DNA from: Metabacillus sp. FJAT-52054
GTDB lineage: Bacteria > Bacillota > Bacilli > Bacillales > Bacillaceae
DNA length: 64,000 bases
NCBI RefSeq assembly: GCF_037201815.1
Contig: NZ_CP147407.1
Location: forward strand, 3,294,723-3,358,722
Direction: 5' to 3'
Positions 8,706 through 18,023 of this stretch are shown piece by piece. Made by a program: the position numbers and the translations under genes. Within the stretch, counting starts at the first letter, position 1. Each line of letters starts with the position of its first letter. The notes below the pieces were generated by a model. It was given only the letters and a program-made list of their open reading frames with translations. It searched no databases and was not told where the DNA came from.

Positions 8706-10196
8706 TTAGACCTCAAAATTTTCTATGAATGTAGCGAGTGTTCTTGCCATGACTCCTGTCGCACCAGATGGTCCAAGACGGCTTTCTTTGTTCGTAACCG
8801 AAGTACCTGCAATATCCAAGTGGACCCACGGAGTATCTTCAGCAAACTCTTTCAAGAAAGCCGCAGCCATAATCGCATGTCCCTCTCTTCCAGGAGAATT
8901 ACTCAGATCTGCCATTTTGCTGCTTTTTACACGTTTTGTATCTTTTTCTGTAATCGGCAGCTGCCAGATTGGCTCCCCGCATTCCTTAGATGCCGCTGTC
9001 ACTTGTTCATAAAGGGCGTCATTATTCGTCGTTGCACCCGTCATATCATTTCCTAATGCAACAATTACTCCCCCGGTCAGAGTCGCAACATCAACTAAAT
9101 GGGTCGCTCCATGATGTTTGGCATATGTGATGGCATCTGCAAGGACAAGCCTTCCTTCGGCATCGGTATTTAACACTTCAATTGTTTTTCCGCTCATGGA
9201 AATGATGACATCGTCCGGCTTGAAGGCAGTTGCTGAAATGACATTGTCTGTAGAAGGAATAACCGCCACTACGTTTTGCTCAGGCTTTAGCTCGCCGATA
9301 ATTTCCATCGCTCCAAGCACGGCAGCAGCGCCTCCCATATCCGTTTTCATTCCGACAATTCCTGATTTCGTTTTAATGGAATATCCGCCTGTATCAAAGG
9401 TGATTCCTTTGCCTACAAGGCCAATTGTTTCCGTACTGTTCTCATTTCCATTGTATTTCAGCGTAATCATTTTAGGAGGCTCAGCGGAACCTTGGTTTAC
9501 AGCAAGCATCGCGCCCATACCAAGCTTCTGCATCTCTTCTTTTTCAAGAATTTCACACTCGAAGCCATATCGATCGGCAAGCATTTTCGCATGTTCTGCA
9601 AGCTCATTTGCCGTTAGAATGTTCGACGGCATATTCACAAGCGTCCTCGCTGAATTTGTGCCTCTCCCATGTGCAGCTCCAACAAATAAAGCGGCTTTTA
9701 TCTCGGAAGCATCTTCTTTCGTCAAAACCGTTAGCTCTTCAATCTTTTTTTCAGGTTCATTTGATTTATGCTTATAATCTTTAATTTTATAGGAAGCGAG
9801 CTCGAGTGCCTCAGCCAATGCGTGTGCTGCTTCCAATCCGTTCAGGTGTTCAGAAGTAAAAGAGTCCAAATCAATGACTGCCTCTGTTTTCCGGTCAGCA
9901 AGAAGGCGTTTCACGATATTGCCGAATGCTTCTCTTGCTGCTTCGAAACCCCATTCCTTTTCCCTTCCCAGCCCGGAAATGTAAATTCTTTTTAAATGCG
10001 TTTTTCCTAAAGGAAAAATTTTCGCAACGGCCATGGAGTCCGCACTAATATCCCCTTCTTTTAGCAATGCCGTCACATGCCCTTCAAGGCTCTCATCTAT
10101 AGCTGCAAGTGTGCCCTGCAAAGGCTGTGTCTTTTTAAATAATCCTGTAATCAGGGTTTCTTCATTTCCAGTAAGCGTATCCATTACTTTGAACAT
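8706..10196 (-). CDS. yuiE: Leucyl aminopeptidase (M17 family), YuiE
   Basis: 496-residue cytosolic M17 metallo-aminopeptidase that removes N-terminal residues from peptides using two metal ions. The C-terminal catalytic domain shows [20 protein letters not shown] (metal and catalytic Lys region) and the signature [13 protein letters not shown] with its Asp and Glu ligands; the N-terminal third is the regulatory macro-like domain. The ATG at 10196 is chosen because ggagg lies 8 nt upstream; the longer reading frame to 10214 lacks an RBS. Length and motifs are complete. Confidence 0.95.
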   Translation of the reverse strand: MFKVMDTLTGNEETLITGLFKKTQPLQGTLAAIDESLEGHVTALLKEGDISADSMAVAKIFPLGKTHLKRIYISGLGREKEWGFEAAREAFGNIVKRLLADRKTEAVIDLDSFTSEHLNGLEAAHALAEALELASYKIKDYKHKSNEPEKKIEELTVLTKEDASEIKAALFVGAAHGRGTNSARTLVNMPSNILTANELAEHAKMLADRYGFECEILEKEEMQKLGMGAMLAVNQGSAEPPKMITLKYNGNENSTETIGLVGKGITFDTGGYSIKTKSGIVGMKTDMGGAAAVLGAMEIIGELKPEQNVVAVIPSTDNVISATAFKPDDVIISMSGKTIEVLNTDAEGRLVLADAITYAKHHGATHLVDVATLTGGVIVALGNDMTGATTNNDALYEQVTAASKECGEPIWQLPITEKDTKRVKSSKMADLSNSPGREGHAIMAAAFLKEFAEDTPWVHLDIAGTSVTNKESRLGPSGATGVMARTLATFIENFEV

Positions 10197-10229
10197 GTCA
10201 CATTCCTCCATCACGTGTTTTTAATCGGT

Positions 10230-10604
10230 CTATTCAAGGTATAGAATGAGCAAGGGGAGTCTGGGCAGCTCCTTAGTCATTTCATACGGTACCTTATCCG
10301 GGACCTGTGGTATAATAAGTAAACAATTTTCCATGAACCGACTTACTTTTTCCAAATTAATGCCCCAGTAAATCGGGCGGTAGGACTGTATGTACTGCCT
10401 GCCAGCGCGCATCATGGCTCTTGACCCTTTTAAGTTGCCGTAGCTGTAATGATAAAGGGCAACAGACATTTGAAGCAAACCCTTTAAAAACAGGTTGGAT
10501 TTGTCTGTCAGCCACATTTCCTCCAGGAGGTCGTGGCACGTATAGAAATCGCCTTCATTAAAATGGATGAAAAACTGGTAGTATTCCTCCGGATAACCAT
10601 CCAT
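10230..10604 (-). CDS. DUF309 family protein
   Basis: 124 residues; starts MDGYPEEYYQFFIHFNEGDFYTCHD. The DUF309 hallmark is FNEGDFYTCHDLLEEMW followed by LLQMSVALYHYSYGNLKGSRAMM, an alpha-helical bundle of unknown biochemical role. The ATG at 10604 has aaggggga upstream. It shares orientation with yuiE, 33 bp upstream of it, so the two may be co-transcribed. No catalytic function is established for the family as far as I know. Confidence 0.85.
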   Translation of the reverse strand: MDGYPEEYYQFFIHFNEGDFYTCHDLLEEMWLTDKSNLFLKGLLQMSVALYHYSYGNLKGSRAMMRAGRQYIQSYRPIYWGINLEKVSRFMENCLLIIPQVPDKVPYEMTKELPRLPLLILYLE

Positions 10605-10702
10605 AAAGCGGTCCCCCTTCGCCTGTTATCTTTATTTTATCAGAAGGGGGGAATTTAAACACAATTAAGTGCTGATACATATGGAAGGCAGGAGAATCCA
10701 TT

Positions 10703-11185
10703 ATGGATATATTTTATAATTTCCCTTTAATAGCTGCTCTGACTGCGATATTTTTCGCTCAGGTTGTGAAAGTACCCATTCATTTTATTGCCATTAGAAA
10801 ATGGGATTGGTCACTCGTAACCAGTACAGGCGGTATGCCCAGCTCCCATTCAGCAGCCGTAACTGCCCTGACAACAGCAGTGGCACTCGAAGAAGGTCTC
10901 GGTTCCACCCTATTTGCCGTGTCGGCAATATTTGCAGTTATCACCATGTTTGATGCAACGGGAGTTCGCCGCCATGCGGGTGAACAAGCCACTGTTCTTA
11001 ATAAACTGGTCATTGATTTTAACCGTTTTATGAAGGAAGCGAAAGATTGGCAGCAAAATCAGGAACAGGAAAAACAAAAGAGGCTAAAGGAATTACTAGG
11101 CCATCAGCCAATTGAAGTTTTTTTCGGCGGGATTACTGGAATTCTGCTTACCCTGTTAATGCATTACCTCTTTTTCCAACTATAG
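10703..11185 (+). CDS. yuiD: Divergent PAP2-family membrane protein YuiD
   Basis: 160-residue membrane protein of the divergent PAP2 (acid phosphatase/vanadium haloperoxidase-related) family. The motif GGMPSSHSAAVTALTTA (about residues 43-59) is the family's PSSH element, and FDATGVRRHAGEQATVLN follows. Four hydrophobic segments are visible, including a C-terminal helix. The family is thought to act on lipid phosphates, but catalysis in this divergent branch is not proven. RBS aggaga; 17 bp before the next gene, so probably one transcript. Confidence 0.9.
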   Translation: MDIFYNFPLIAALTAIFFAQVVKVPIHFIAIRKWDWSLVTSTGGMPSSHSAAVTALTTAVALEEGLGSTLFAVSAIFAVITMFDATGVRRHAGEQATVLNKLVIDFNRFMKEAKDWQQNQEQEKQKRLKELLGHQPIEVFFGGITGILLTLLMHYLFFQL

Positions 11186-11202
11186 GGCATGAGGTGAACC
11201 AG

Positions 11203-12036
11203 ATGAAAATTGTTTCGATTTGCCCCAGCAATACCGAGCTTGCCGTCTGCCTGGGATTGGCGGACCAATTAGTAGGACTCGACGATTTTTCGGATTGGCC
11301 GGAGGAAATTAAACACCTGCCAAGACTCGGTCCCGATTTGTCGATACGGATGGATGATCTCGAAAAATGCGAGCCCGACTTAGTGCTCGCTTCCCTCAGT
11401 GTCCCGGGCATGGAGAAAAATATTGAAGAACTCGAACGGAGAAATCTTCCGTATATGGTATTTGACCCGCAATCCTTTGAAGATTTAAACGAGGATCTGA
11501 TGAGATTAGGGGAAAGAACTGGCTGCCTTGATAAGGCACAGGAAAAAACGAAGGTGCTCCGCTCGATTGTAAAGCAATTTGAAATTAAGTCACTGGAGCT
11601 TTCCTCTAAACCCTCCGTCTATTTTGAGTGGTGGCCAAAGCCGATTTTCACTCCTGGAGGAACAAACTGGCTGACTGAGATGAGCCGTCTTGCGGGCGGA
11701 GAAAACATTTTCAGTCAAACAGAAATCCCCAGCATTCAAACGGACTGGGAGGATATTTTAACAAAGGACCCCGATTATTTCTTCCTGGTCTGGGTCGGAG
11801 TGAAAGAATCAAAAATGAAAATTGAGCATGTTCAAAAAAGGACTCGGTCATCCGAATTATCAGCTCTGCGCAACGGCAGAGTAATTATGCTGCAGGAAGC
11901 GCTTTTTTGCAGGCCATCTCCAAGACTGTATGAAGGACTGGCCAACCTTGCTGCTATCCTGCATCCAGACCATTTTAAGGACCAAATCTCCCTTATTCGG
12001 AATTCTTCAATCTATTCAGGAAGGAAAATTCTTTGA
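11203..12036 (+). CDS. Cobalamin/siderophore-binding-protein-like protein without signal peptide
   Basis: 277-residue protein of the periplasmic-binding fold used by BtuF/FhuD-type ABC transporters. It begins directly with the mature-domain motif IVSICPSNTELAVCLGLAD, then DLVLASL, VYFEWWPKPIFTPGGTNW and a C-terminal RPSPRLYEGLANLA helix. There is no signal peptide, lipobox or adjacent permease/ATPase gene, so a cytosolic ligand-binding role is more likely than import. The ATG at 11203 is preferred over the GTG at 11194 because gaggtga is spaced for the ATG. Downstream of yuiD in the same direction. Confidence 0.82.
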   Translation: MKIVSICPSNTELAVCLGLADQLVGLDDFSDWPEEIKHLPRLGPDLSIRMDDLEKCEPDLVLASLSVPGMEKNIEELERRNLPYMVFDPQSFEDLNEDLMRLGERTGCLDKAQEKTKVLRSIVKQFEIKSLELSSKPSVYFEWWPKPIFTPGGTNWLTEMSRLAGGENIFSQTEIPSIQTDWEDILTKDPDYFFLVWVGVKESKMKIEHVQKRTRSSELSALRNGRVIMLQEALFCRPSPRLYEGLANLAAILHPDHFKDQISLIRNSSIYSGRKIL

Positions 12037-12063
12037 AATTAAATGCAAATTATAGCCAAATGG

Positions 12064-12098
12064 TAAAGGCAGCTGGAGAAGATCCCAGCTGCCTTTTT
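12064..12098. terminator. Bidirectional terminator between the binding-protein gene and yuiC
   Basis: Stem aaaggcagctgg / ccagctgcctttt with a 9-nt loop, T-run on the plus strand and A-run on the other side. Confidence 0.88.
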
Positions 12099-12102
12099 CG
12101 CC

Positions 12103-12801
12103 TTAATATCCAGTTTTCGGTTTAGTGTATTGCTGTCTGAATGCTTGCAGGGATTCACTTTCATTCAGCTTTGCCAGTTCCTTTTCCGTAAAGCTGCCGT
12201 CCCCTTTTTTAACAACATAAACCTCAAGTTCTTTTTTGCCCCAATTTTTATAAACATCAGCGACTGTATTAAAATACAAGTCCAGCCTGTCACCTTTAAT
12301 GGCTGCACCTTTATCCGCCACAACGCCATATCCATAATCAGGGATAAAAAGCACCGTCCCAATCGGAAATACAGTTAAATCTGCAGCGATCGTAGAAAAC
12401 AAATCCCGCTTCACCTTAACACCGGAATAAGTAATTCCATATTCAGGATGCCCGGGATTTTTACCTGTCGACTCAAATCCCGCCGTATAGCCGGTAGCAA
12501 GAACCTTATGCTTCGGATACTTCTCCCAATCAAAAGCCGTCTCCAAGGAATCATTCTTACTCACCGCTGAATTTGAAGAAGTTAGTGCCGCCAAATGGTG
12601 ATCTGATGGCAAAAACTTCATAGCAAGTCCAAAGAAACGCAGAGATCCGTCTTTTTCATTTTGATATGTATACTTATTATATAAGTCTTGGGTCAGTTCT
12701 CTCGCTTTAACGCCTGAGACACCCTCAAACGTTGCAGCCAATGCTCCTGCAAAAAGCATGGCCATAACAAAACGCCTCGACCATATTCCAAGCTTTCTCA
12801 T
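12103..12801 (-). CDS. yuiC: 3D-domain cell-wall protein YuiC (stationary-phase muralytic type)
   Basis: 232 residues. An N-terminal basic-hydrophobic signal/anchor (about residues 8-30) precedes a C-terminal 3D domain (named for three aspartates). The aspartates are visible in [11 protein letters not shown] and in [19 protein letters not shown], next to the GYGV substrate-loop motif. B. subtilis YuiC has this domain with an MltA-like fold and murein-cleaving activity; the domain is shared with resuscitation/stationary-phase Sps proteins. The product is expected outside the membrane. ATG at 12801 with a gaggggagtga-type RBS. Upstream of yuiB in B. subtilis order. Confidence 0.9.
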   Translation of the reverse strand: MRKLGIWSRRFVMAMLFAGALAATFEGVSGVKARELTQDLYNKYTYQNEKDGSLRFFGLAMKFLPSDHHLAALTSSNSAVSKNDSLETAFDWEKYPKHKVLATGYTAGFESTGKNPGHPEYGITYSGVKVKRDLFSTIAADLTVFPIGTVLFIPDYGYGVVADKGAAIKGDRLDLYFNTVADVYKNWGKKELEVYVVKKGDGSFTEKELAKLNESESLQAFRQQYTKPKTGY

Positions 12802-12954
12802 TCTCTTACTCTCACTCCCCTCACTAGACTATTTGTTCCCGTCCGGAAACAAAAATATTCTTAATGAGGGAAATTGAAAAATTTGTAACAAAAGGATATG
12901 TTACTGAATCGATTTCCACACCTTAATGGCTGAATGATTGCGAGTCAGAACAAA

Positions 12955-12985
12955 TAAAAAAACCTCCGAACAATCGGAAGCCTCA
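12955..12985 (-). terminator. yuiB terminator
   Basis: Minus-strand stem cttccga / ttcggagg (one wobble) followed by a T-run. Confidence 0.7.
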
Positions 12986-13300
12986 GAACATTTGATATCC
13001 TCTTTTTCTTAACGTCTGGATAACCAGTCCAGAACAAATTGCACCTGCAAGACCGCTTATTAAAATGGTGACATCTACTCCCTGAAGAGAAACTACTTTA
13101 TGAAGCAGGGCGGGAAAAGACTCTCCCGGTGCTGTGAAATAAGAGGCTGCAGCTGTATCATCAATAATTAAAATGCATACAACCGGATAAATAATGGCCA
13201 TGATCCAAGACATTCTAAGCAGCATGTTCAATAAAAAGCCGATTCCAAAGAACAATACAAAGAACAATACGATTGAAATGATAAATACCGGCAATATCAT
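12983..13300 (-). CDS. yuiB: YuiB family membrane protein
   Basis: 105 residues with three hydrophobic segments (about 1-22, 28-46 and 72-95). It opens with ILPVFIISIVLFFVLFFGIGF and ends in a short basic tail (RKRGYQMF). Length and position (between yuiC and yuiA) match B. subtilis YuiB. No catalytic residues are apparent; function unknown. ATG at 13300 with aggaggtg upstream. Confidence 0.85.
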   Translation of the reverse strand: MILPVFIISIVLFFVLFFGIGFLLNMLLRMSWIMAIIYPVVCILIIDDTAAASYFTAPGESFPALLHKVVSLQGVDVTILISGLAGAICSGLVIQTLRKRGYQMF

Positions 13301-13386
13301 ACCTAAAACACCTCCAATACACCAATTTCAGTGTACTGAAAGCGCATTAGATACGTCAATATGAATTTCCCTGAATTTTCTATATT

Positions 13387-13509
13387 TCAAGACTTTTTTC
13401 CAGTTCCATTGCAAAAATCGCAGGTTTCTGTACCGCCTAGCAGCAACTGAAAATATCCCTTACCTGAGCAATATGGACACTCTCTCTTTTCAGCCTTCAA
13501 TGCAGCCAT
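13387..13509 (-). CDS. yuiA: YuiA family small zinc-finger-like protein (40 aa)
   Basis: A 40-codon gene. ATG at 13509 with RBS ggggaga; product begins MAALKAEKRECPYCSGKGYF. It holds two CxxC pairs in DnaJ-type context: CPYCSGKGY (residues 11-19) and CDFCNGTGKK (30-39). Together they probably bind one zinc ion. The position next to yuiB matches B. subtilis yuiA. Role unknown; a tiny zinc-ribbon adaptor is the natural guess. Confidence 0.85.
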   Translation of the reverse strand: MAALKAEKRECPYCSGKGYFQLLLGGTETCDFCNGTGKKS

Positions 13510-13658
13510 CTCTAATCTCCCCTTTACGATCTATTGTTAATTAAGATAGCAGGTATCTTGTCAACAATAAAGTCAGATAAGATGACAAAAGAGCTAATGA
13601 AAGCGAATACATCAAGTCCGCACTCCTGTTTTCTTTAATTTTCTTATTTTTTTGAAAA

Positions 13659-14141
13659 TTATAAAAATAAATTATATGCGGAGTACTGGAATTGCTCTCC
13701 AGGATCCAGCTGGTCAAATAACTCCAGTTTAGGATGAATATCTTTTTCTGCCAGAGCTGTAATCAGCAAAGACGCATCCGGATCCGTTTTCAGCTGCTCG
13801 TAAGGAATAAATGCTGCCTCAAAGAGCTCATCTTCCTGGATGCGGATCACATTGCTTGCTGCCCGCAGTTTAAAGATTATCATGTTGTCACTGACCTGTC
13901 CTTTAATAACGCCGGATCTTACCCCAACAATTCCATCGATGACCGCCTTAACCCCTGTTTCCTCATAAATCTCTCTGATTACAGCCTGATCAATCGTTTC
14001 ATTTCCATCCACAAATCCTGCCGGCAAGGACCACTTCCCCATCAAACCGCCGTATTTCTTTTTTACAACAAGCCACCTGTTCGATTCATCAGTAACGATA
14101 CCTGCGGCAGCCAGCCAAACATTTCCCCGTTTACTTGTCAT
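13659..14141 (-). CDS. Nudix hydrolase
   Basis: 160 residues. The complete Nudix box runs G-x5-E-x7-RE-x2-EE-x-G, seen as GFVDGNE...REIYEETGV around residues 43-65; it coordinates the Mg ions that hydrolyse nucleoside-diphosphate-linked substrates. The N-terminus (WLAAAGIVTDESNRWLVVKK) is the usual first strand pair. Substrate cannot be read from the sequence. Stands alone between yuiA and yumB on the same strand. Confidence 0.9.
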   Translation of the reverse strand: MTSKRGNVWLAAAGIVTDESNRWLVVKKKYGGLMGKWSLPAGFVDGNETIDQAVIREIYEETGVKAVIDGIVGVRSGVIKGQVSDNMIIFKLRAASNVIRIQEDELFEAAFIPYEQLKTDPDASLLITALAEKDIHPKLELFDQLDPGEQFQYSAYNLFL

Positions 14142-14205
14142 GATGCCACTCCTCTTTCTGTCATTCCATCATATGGTATATGCCTTTTATTATGTACCCA
14201 AAAAT

Positions 14206-14239
14206 AATAAAAGGCAAAAGCTATAAGCTTTTGCCTTTC
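14206..14239 (-). terminator. yumB terminator
   Basis: Perfect stem aaggcaaaagct / agcttttgcctt on the minus strand, followed by a T-rich tail. Confidence 0.88.
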
Positions 14240-14247
14240 CTTACTTA

Positions 14248-15459
14248 TTAAAAGAACTTGAATTTTCCTTTTTTCATGACCATACCAGGTCCGCCCACCA
14301 TGTATAGCGCACGGTTGTCGATCATCTTCTTCATGAACGATGCTTTCGTTCCAACAAGCTTCTTGCCGAAAACGGTTCCTACTGCATCATCTTCACCAAG
14401 GGAAGCAACTGTACCTTTAATGTCAGCTTTAAAGCCTTCCATTTCTCCCTGGCCTTTAATTAATACGGATAGGTTTTTCGCACAAGTTTCACCCTGCTGC
14501 ATCGCAATTTGTGCAGTTGGAGGATATGGACGATTGATTTCTTCATTGATAATCAATGAGCAATCTCCAATGATGAATACATCTTTGTGGCCAGGTGCAA
14601 GAAGATCAGGAGTAACTTTAACGCGTCCGCGCATGTTCTCGAATCCAGCTTCTTCTACAACGCTGTTTCCGCGAACTCCTGCAGCCCATACAACTGTACC
14701 AGCTTTGATTTCTTCCATATGATCATCTTTAGCAACGACGATTCCATCTTCCGTACATTCTTTAATAGCTGTACCGATTTTGAATTCTACACCTTTGCGC
14801 TCAAGATGATTAACTGCATACTCAACAAGTTCCGGATCAAATCCCGGAAGAGCCGTCGGAGCAGCCTCCACACAGATGATGCGGACTTTCTTAGGATCAA
14901 TATCATATTCGCGGCAAAGCTTTGGAACACGGTTGGAAAGTTCTCCAAGGAACTCGATACCTGTGAATCCTGCTCCCCCAACAACAATTGTTAAACGGTC
15001 ATCCTGTTTTACTTCTTCAGTCTGATACGTTGCGAACTGAAGTTCAATATGCTCACGCAATTGGCGGGCAGCATTAATGTTTGTAATTCCAAAAGCATAT
15101 TCCTTCAAACCTTGAATTCCGAAAGTTTCCGGCTGAGAACCTAGAGAAACAACCAGATAGTCGTAATCAAGCTCGCCTTTTTCAAGAACAATTTTCTTCT
15201 CTTCCGGTTTGATCGCAGTTACTGTATCCTGCACGAAGTTCACACGGCTGCTGATTACTTCTTTGATTTGGTAACGGCATTTATCGTGATGAAGCGTACC
15301 TGCTGAAGCTTCATGCAGCCATGTTGTTTCATAATGGTAATCGTTTTTGTTAACAAGCGTAATATCCGCATCATTAACACCTACTAATTTTGAAAGACGG
15401 TTAACCGTAATTAAACCACCATAACCTGCACCTAAAACCACTACTTTTGGTTTATTCAA
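14248..15459 (-). CDS. yumB: Type II NADH dehydrogenase (NDH-2), YumB
   Basis: 403-residue FAD enzyme of the single-subunit, non-proton-pumping NDH-2 family, which passes electrons from NADH to menaquinone at the membrane face. The FAD-binding motif [15 protein letters not shown] is at residues 7-21. The second dinucleotide site, [16 protein letters not shown], lies near residue 160. The C-terminal FAD/quinone segment includes FIIGDCSL and [11 protein letters not shown] at 15459 with aaaggtgatgtg upstream. Divergent from yumC. A Rex-like operator lies about 110 bp upstream, fitting NADH-responsive control known for Bacillus ndh. Confidence 0.92.
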   Translation of the reverse strand: MNKPKVVVLGAGYGGLITVNRLSKLVGVNDADITLVNKNDYHYETTWLHEASAGTLHHDKCRYQIKEVISSRVNFVQDTVTAIKPEEKKIVLEKGELDYDYLVVSLGSQPETFGIQGLKEYAFGITNINAARQLREHIELQFATYQTEEVKQDDRLTIVVGGAGFTGIEFLGELSNRVPKLCREYDIDPKKVRIICVEAAPTALPGFDPELVEYAVNHLERKGVEFKIGTAIKECTEDGIVVAKDDHMEEIKAGTVVWAAGVRGNSVVEEAGFENMRGRVKVTPDLLAPGHKDVFIIGDCSLIINEEINRPYPPTAQIAMQQGETCAKNLSVLIKGQGEMEGFKADIKGTVASLGEDDAVGTVFGKKLVGTKASFMKKMIDNRALYMVGGPGMVMKKGKFKFF

Positions 15460-15570
15460 GACAAATCACATCACCTTTACTAAATTTGTGGGAATAAGAG
15501 AACTGAAAATAATACCTTCGTATATTTTCCGCTTCTTTTCACCATTTTATTTTGATTTTCGCCAAAAACT

Positions 15571-15588
15571 TTGTGAAATACTTCACTA
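15571..15588 (-). promoter_or_regulatory. Rex-like operator upstream of yumB
   Basis: TTGTGAAATACTTCACTA matches the Rex consensus TTGTGAA-N4-TTCACAA at all but one position. A weaker second copy, TTGTGAA-N4-TTTTCAA, lies at 15672-15689, and a lone TTCACAA half-site at 15628-15634. Rex represses NADH-oxidising genes and leaves the DNA at a high NADH/NAD ratio. Confidence 0.65.
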
Positions 15589-15855
15589 TATAGTACACAA
15601 AAAAATAATCCACCATTTAAAGAATGGTTCACAAAAAATTAACAATTATGCCTATTACCAATATTAATCCTTTGTGAAATGTTTTTCAAGTTCTATTTAA
15701 CCCAAATCATCAGTTGCGAAAATTCCGAAAATAAGGTAGGATACTTACTTAAATTGCATTCTATTCGCCATTCGATTATGAAAGAAAAGGCTGCAATCTC
15801 TAGATCAGGAAAAACTTACCGATCTTTTTTGGAAGATGAGCTTCCTAAAAAAATA

Positions 15856-15864
15856 TGGTATGAT
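15856..15864 (+). promoter_or_regulatory. Extended -10 promoter of yumC
   Basis: TGGTATGAT (TG-N-TATGAT) is an extended -10 element; no good -35 is visible. Transcription would start near 15871, just ahead of the Shine-Dalgarno. This argues that the 220-bp in-frame region upstream of 15901 is leader or promoter, not protein. Confidence 0.5.
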
Positions 15865-15900
15865 ATAAGTAAGAATAGTTATCAATTAGGGGGTTGCATT

Positions 15901-16896
15901 GTGAAAGAAGATACAAAGGTTTACGACATTACCATCATTGGCGGAGGACCCGTCGGCTTGTTCACAGCATTTTATGGAGGAATGAGACAAGCAAGCGTTA
16001 AAATCATCGAAAGTCTTCCTCAGCTTGGCGGACAGCTTTCTGCCCTTTATCCTGAAAAATACATATATGATGTAGCTGGTTTTCCAAAAGTCCGTGCGCA
16101 GGAGCTTATCAACAATTTAAAAGAGCAAATGGCTATGTTCAACCCTTCCGTTGCCTTGGATCAGGCAGTGGAAGAAGTAGAAAAACAAGCGGACGGCGTC
16201 TTTAAGCTGACCACCAACTCTGAAATCCACTATACAAAAACCATCATCATCACCGCTGGAAACGGAGCATTCCAGCCGCGCCGCCTTGAACTTGAAAATG
16301 CTCCGCAATACGAAGGCAAAAACATGCACTACTTCATCGATGATCTTAACTCCTTTGCCGGCAAACGCGTCATGATCTGCGGCGGCGGAGATTCAGCTCT
16401 TGACTGGGCCCTTATGCTTGAACCAATCGCGGAAAAAGTCACACTTGTCCACCGCCGCGACAAATTCCGTGCCCACGAGCACAGCGTAGAACAGCTGATG
16501 AACTCCAAGGTCGAAGTCATGACTCCATTTATTCCTGAGGAAATTATCGGTGAAGACCGCATTGAACAAGTCGTCCTTCAGGAAGTAAAAGGCGAGCGCA
16601 AAGAAGTCATTGAGATTGATGACCTCATTGTCAACTTCGGATTCGTTTCCTCGCTTGGTCCAATTAAAAACTGGGATCTGAACATCGAAAAGAATAATAT
16701 TCTTGTGAACTCAAAAATGGAAACAAACATCGAAGGCATCTACGCAGCAGGAGATATTTGTACGTACGAAGGAAAAGTGAAGCTCATCGCCAGCGGTTTT
16801 GGTGAAGCACCAACTGCTGTCAACAACGCAAAAGCATACATTGATCCAAAAGCGCGCGTTCAGCCGCTTCATAGTACTAGTTTGTTTGAGAAATAA
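15901..16896 (+). CDS. yumC: Ferredoxin--NADP+ reductase, thioredoxin-reductase-like type (YumC)
   Basis: 331-residue homodimeric FAD enzyme that transfers electrons between NADPH and ferredoxin or flavodoxin. It has the fold of thioredoxin reductase but no redox CxxC. Motifs are [16 protein letters not shown] (FAD), [14 protein letters not shown] (NADPH) and [24 protein letters not shown] (C-terminal FAD loop). The reading frame is open back to 15679, but start GTG 15901 is chosen: it follows agggggttgcatt, matches the known start of B. subtilis YumC, and the promoter lies within the open stretch. Confidence 0.95.
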   Translation: MKEDTKVYDITIIGGGPVGLFTAFYGGMRQASVKIIESLPQLGGQLSALYPEKYIYDVAGFPKVRAQELINNLKEQMAMFNPSVALDQAVEEVEKQADGVFKLTTNSEIHYTKTIIITAGNGAFQPRRLELENAPQYEGKNMHYFIDDLNSFAGKRVMICGGGDSALDWALMLEPIAEKVTLVHRRDKFRAHEHSVEQLMNSKVEVMTPFIPEEIIGEDRIEQVVLQEVKGERKEVIEIDDLIVNFGFVSSLGPIKNWDLNIEKNNILVNSKMETNIEGIYAAGDICTYEGKVKLIASGFGEAPTAVNNAKAYIDPKARVQPLHSTSLFEK

Positions 16897-16904
16897 TAAG
16901 AAGA

Positions 16905-16936
16905 AAGGGGCCGGTCATCTGACCGGCCTCTTCCTT
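16905..16936 (+). terminator. yumC terminator
   Basis: Stem gaggccggtca / tgaccggcctc type (ggggccggtcatctgaccggcctc) followed by ttcctttt. Confidence 0.85.
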
Positions 16937-16957
16937 TTATCCCATTTTTGTATTCAT

Positions 16958-17273
16958 ATTTGGCATCGGTGGTTTTGAGTGGTTTGCCTGGCATTCATTA
17001 ATTTTGGCGGTTTGAATGGCATTCTTGCCTGGCATTCATTAATTTTGGCCGCTTGCCTGGCATTCTTGCCTGGCATCCATGAATTTCGGCCGTTTGCCTG
17101 GCATTCATGAGTTTCGGCGGTTTGCCTGGCATTCTTGCCTGGCATCCATGAGTTTTGACGGTTTGCCTGGCATTCTTGCCTGGCATTCATGAGTTTTGAC
17201 GGTTTGCCTGGCATTCTTGCCTGGCATTCATGAGTTTTGACGGTTTGCCTGGCATTGCATAATAATTGGCGGT
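16958..17273. repeat. Array B: tandem TGCCTGGCA repeat with REP-like hairpins
   Basis: The 13-nt word TTGCCTGGCATTC recurs at 16984, 17025, 17053, 17066, 17094, 17122, 17135, 17163, 17176, 17204, 17217 and 17245, with a degenerate copy at 17012. Spacing alternates 13 and 28 bp, giving a 41-bp unit (two half-units of about 20.5). Each pair 13 bp apart can fold into a hairpin: TGCC-T-GGCA, loop TTCT, TGCC-T-GGCA, an 8-bp stem with one central T-T mismatch. Intact hairpins lie at 17054-17075, 17123-17144, 17164-17185 and 17205-17226. The filler is variations of atgagttttgacggt. Lies between the yumC terminator and the RAYT gene. Confidence 0.95.
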
Positions 17274-17429
17274 TTCCAAGTTTCCAAGTAATTTAAAAGA
17301 TTTAATAGCTTGAAACTAATTTCCGTCCTAAATCCTTCTATATAATTTTACGAATTTTTTACATATTATTAACAGGTGTTTACGGCATGTTGTAGAATAC
17401 TTCTTTAAAATAATGAAAGGCGGGAGTCT

Positions 17430-18011
17430 ATGCCAAAGCCACGAAATTGGAGTCTTAAACCTGGATCCATTTATCACATTGTATCAAGGGGAATACGAAA
17501 AACTGCTTTATTTGAAGATTACCGCGATAAGGACCACTATTTGAAAATTCTCCAGGAAGTCCAGCATAAGTACCCCTTCAAGCTCCATTCCTTCTGTTTA
17601 ATGAAAAATCATATTCATCTACTGATTGAAGTTATTCAATACCAGCCAAATGTAATTATGCAGCAGTTAAACTTTCGTTACGCCCGATATTTCAACGGGA
17701 GGCATCATTATAGAGGCCATCTATTCGAAGGCAGATTCTACGCTGACCCCATTACGACCATCTCCAAATTCCTCAACACAACCCGCTACATCCATTTAAA
17801 CCCCTACAAAGCCATGGCCGTCCAGCAGGCGGAAAACTACAAATGGAGCAGTTACCCTTATTTGGTCAAGAGCCTTGAATGCGCGATTCTCAATAAAGAC
17901 AAAACTCTAAGTCACTTTCCCCATCCTTCAGAAGAAAACTATAAGAATTTCGTTGAAGAATTAAAATGGAGTGAGAAAGAGGAAGGACACGAAAAAAAGG
18001 CCCTGAATTAG
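17430..18011 (+). CDS. REP-associated tyrosine transposase (RAYT), Y1/IS200-like
   Basis: 193-residue single-strand DNA transposase of the HUH superfamily. It shows the start typical of RAYTs (PGSIYHIVSRG), the metal-binding HUH motif in KNHIHLLIEV (His61, His63), the GHLFEGRFYADPI segment and the TRYIHLNPYKAM helix carrying the candidate catalytic tyrosine (Tyr120). Such proteins are usually single-copy and not flanked by insertion-sequence ends; they act on REP hairpins elsewhere in the genome. Here a REP-like array lies 157 bp upstream. RBS aaaggcgggag; start ATG 17430. All active-site residues appear intact. Confidence 0.9.
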   Translation: MPKPRNWSLKPGSIYHIVSRGIRKTALFEDYRDKDHYLKILQEVQHKYPFKLHSFCLMKNHIHLLIEVIQYQPNVIMQQLNFRYARYFNGRHHYRGHLFEGRFYADPITTISKFLNTTRYIHLNPYKAMAVQQAENYKWSSYPYLVKSLECAILNKDKTLSHFPHPSEENYKNFVEELKWSEKEEGHEKKALN

Positions 18012-18023
18012 GACCTTCTTACC

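Noticed and set aside
15679..15900. N-terminal extension of YumC by 74 residues
   Set aside because: Contains the extended -10 promoter, is not conserved in YumC as I know it, and the GTG at 15901 has the Shine-Dalgarno.
16954..17214. 86-codon minus-strand frame over array B
   Set aside because: Repeat-derived (MPGKNARQ words), no RBS, and it reads through hairpins that better explain the sequence.
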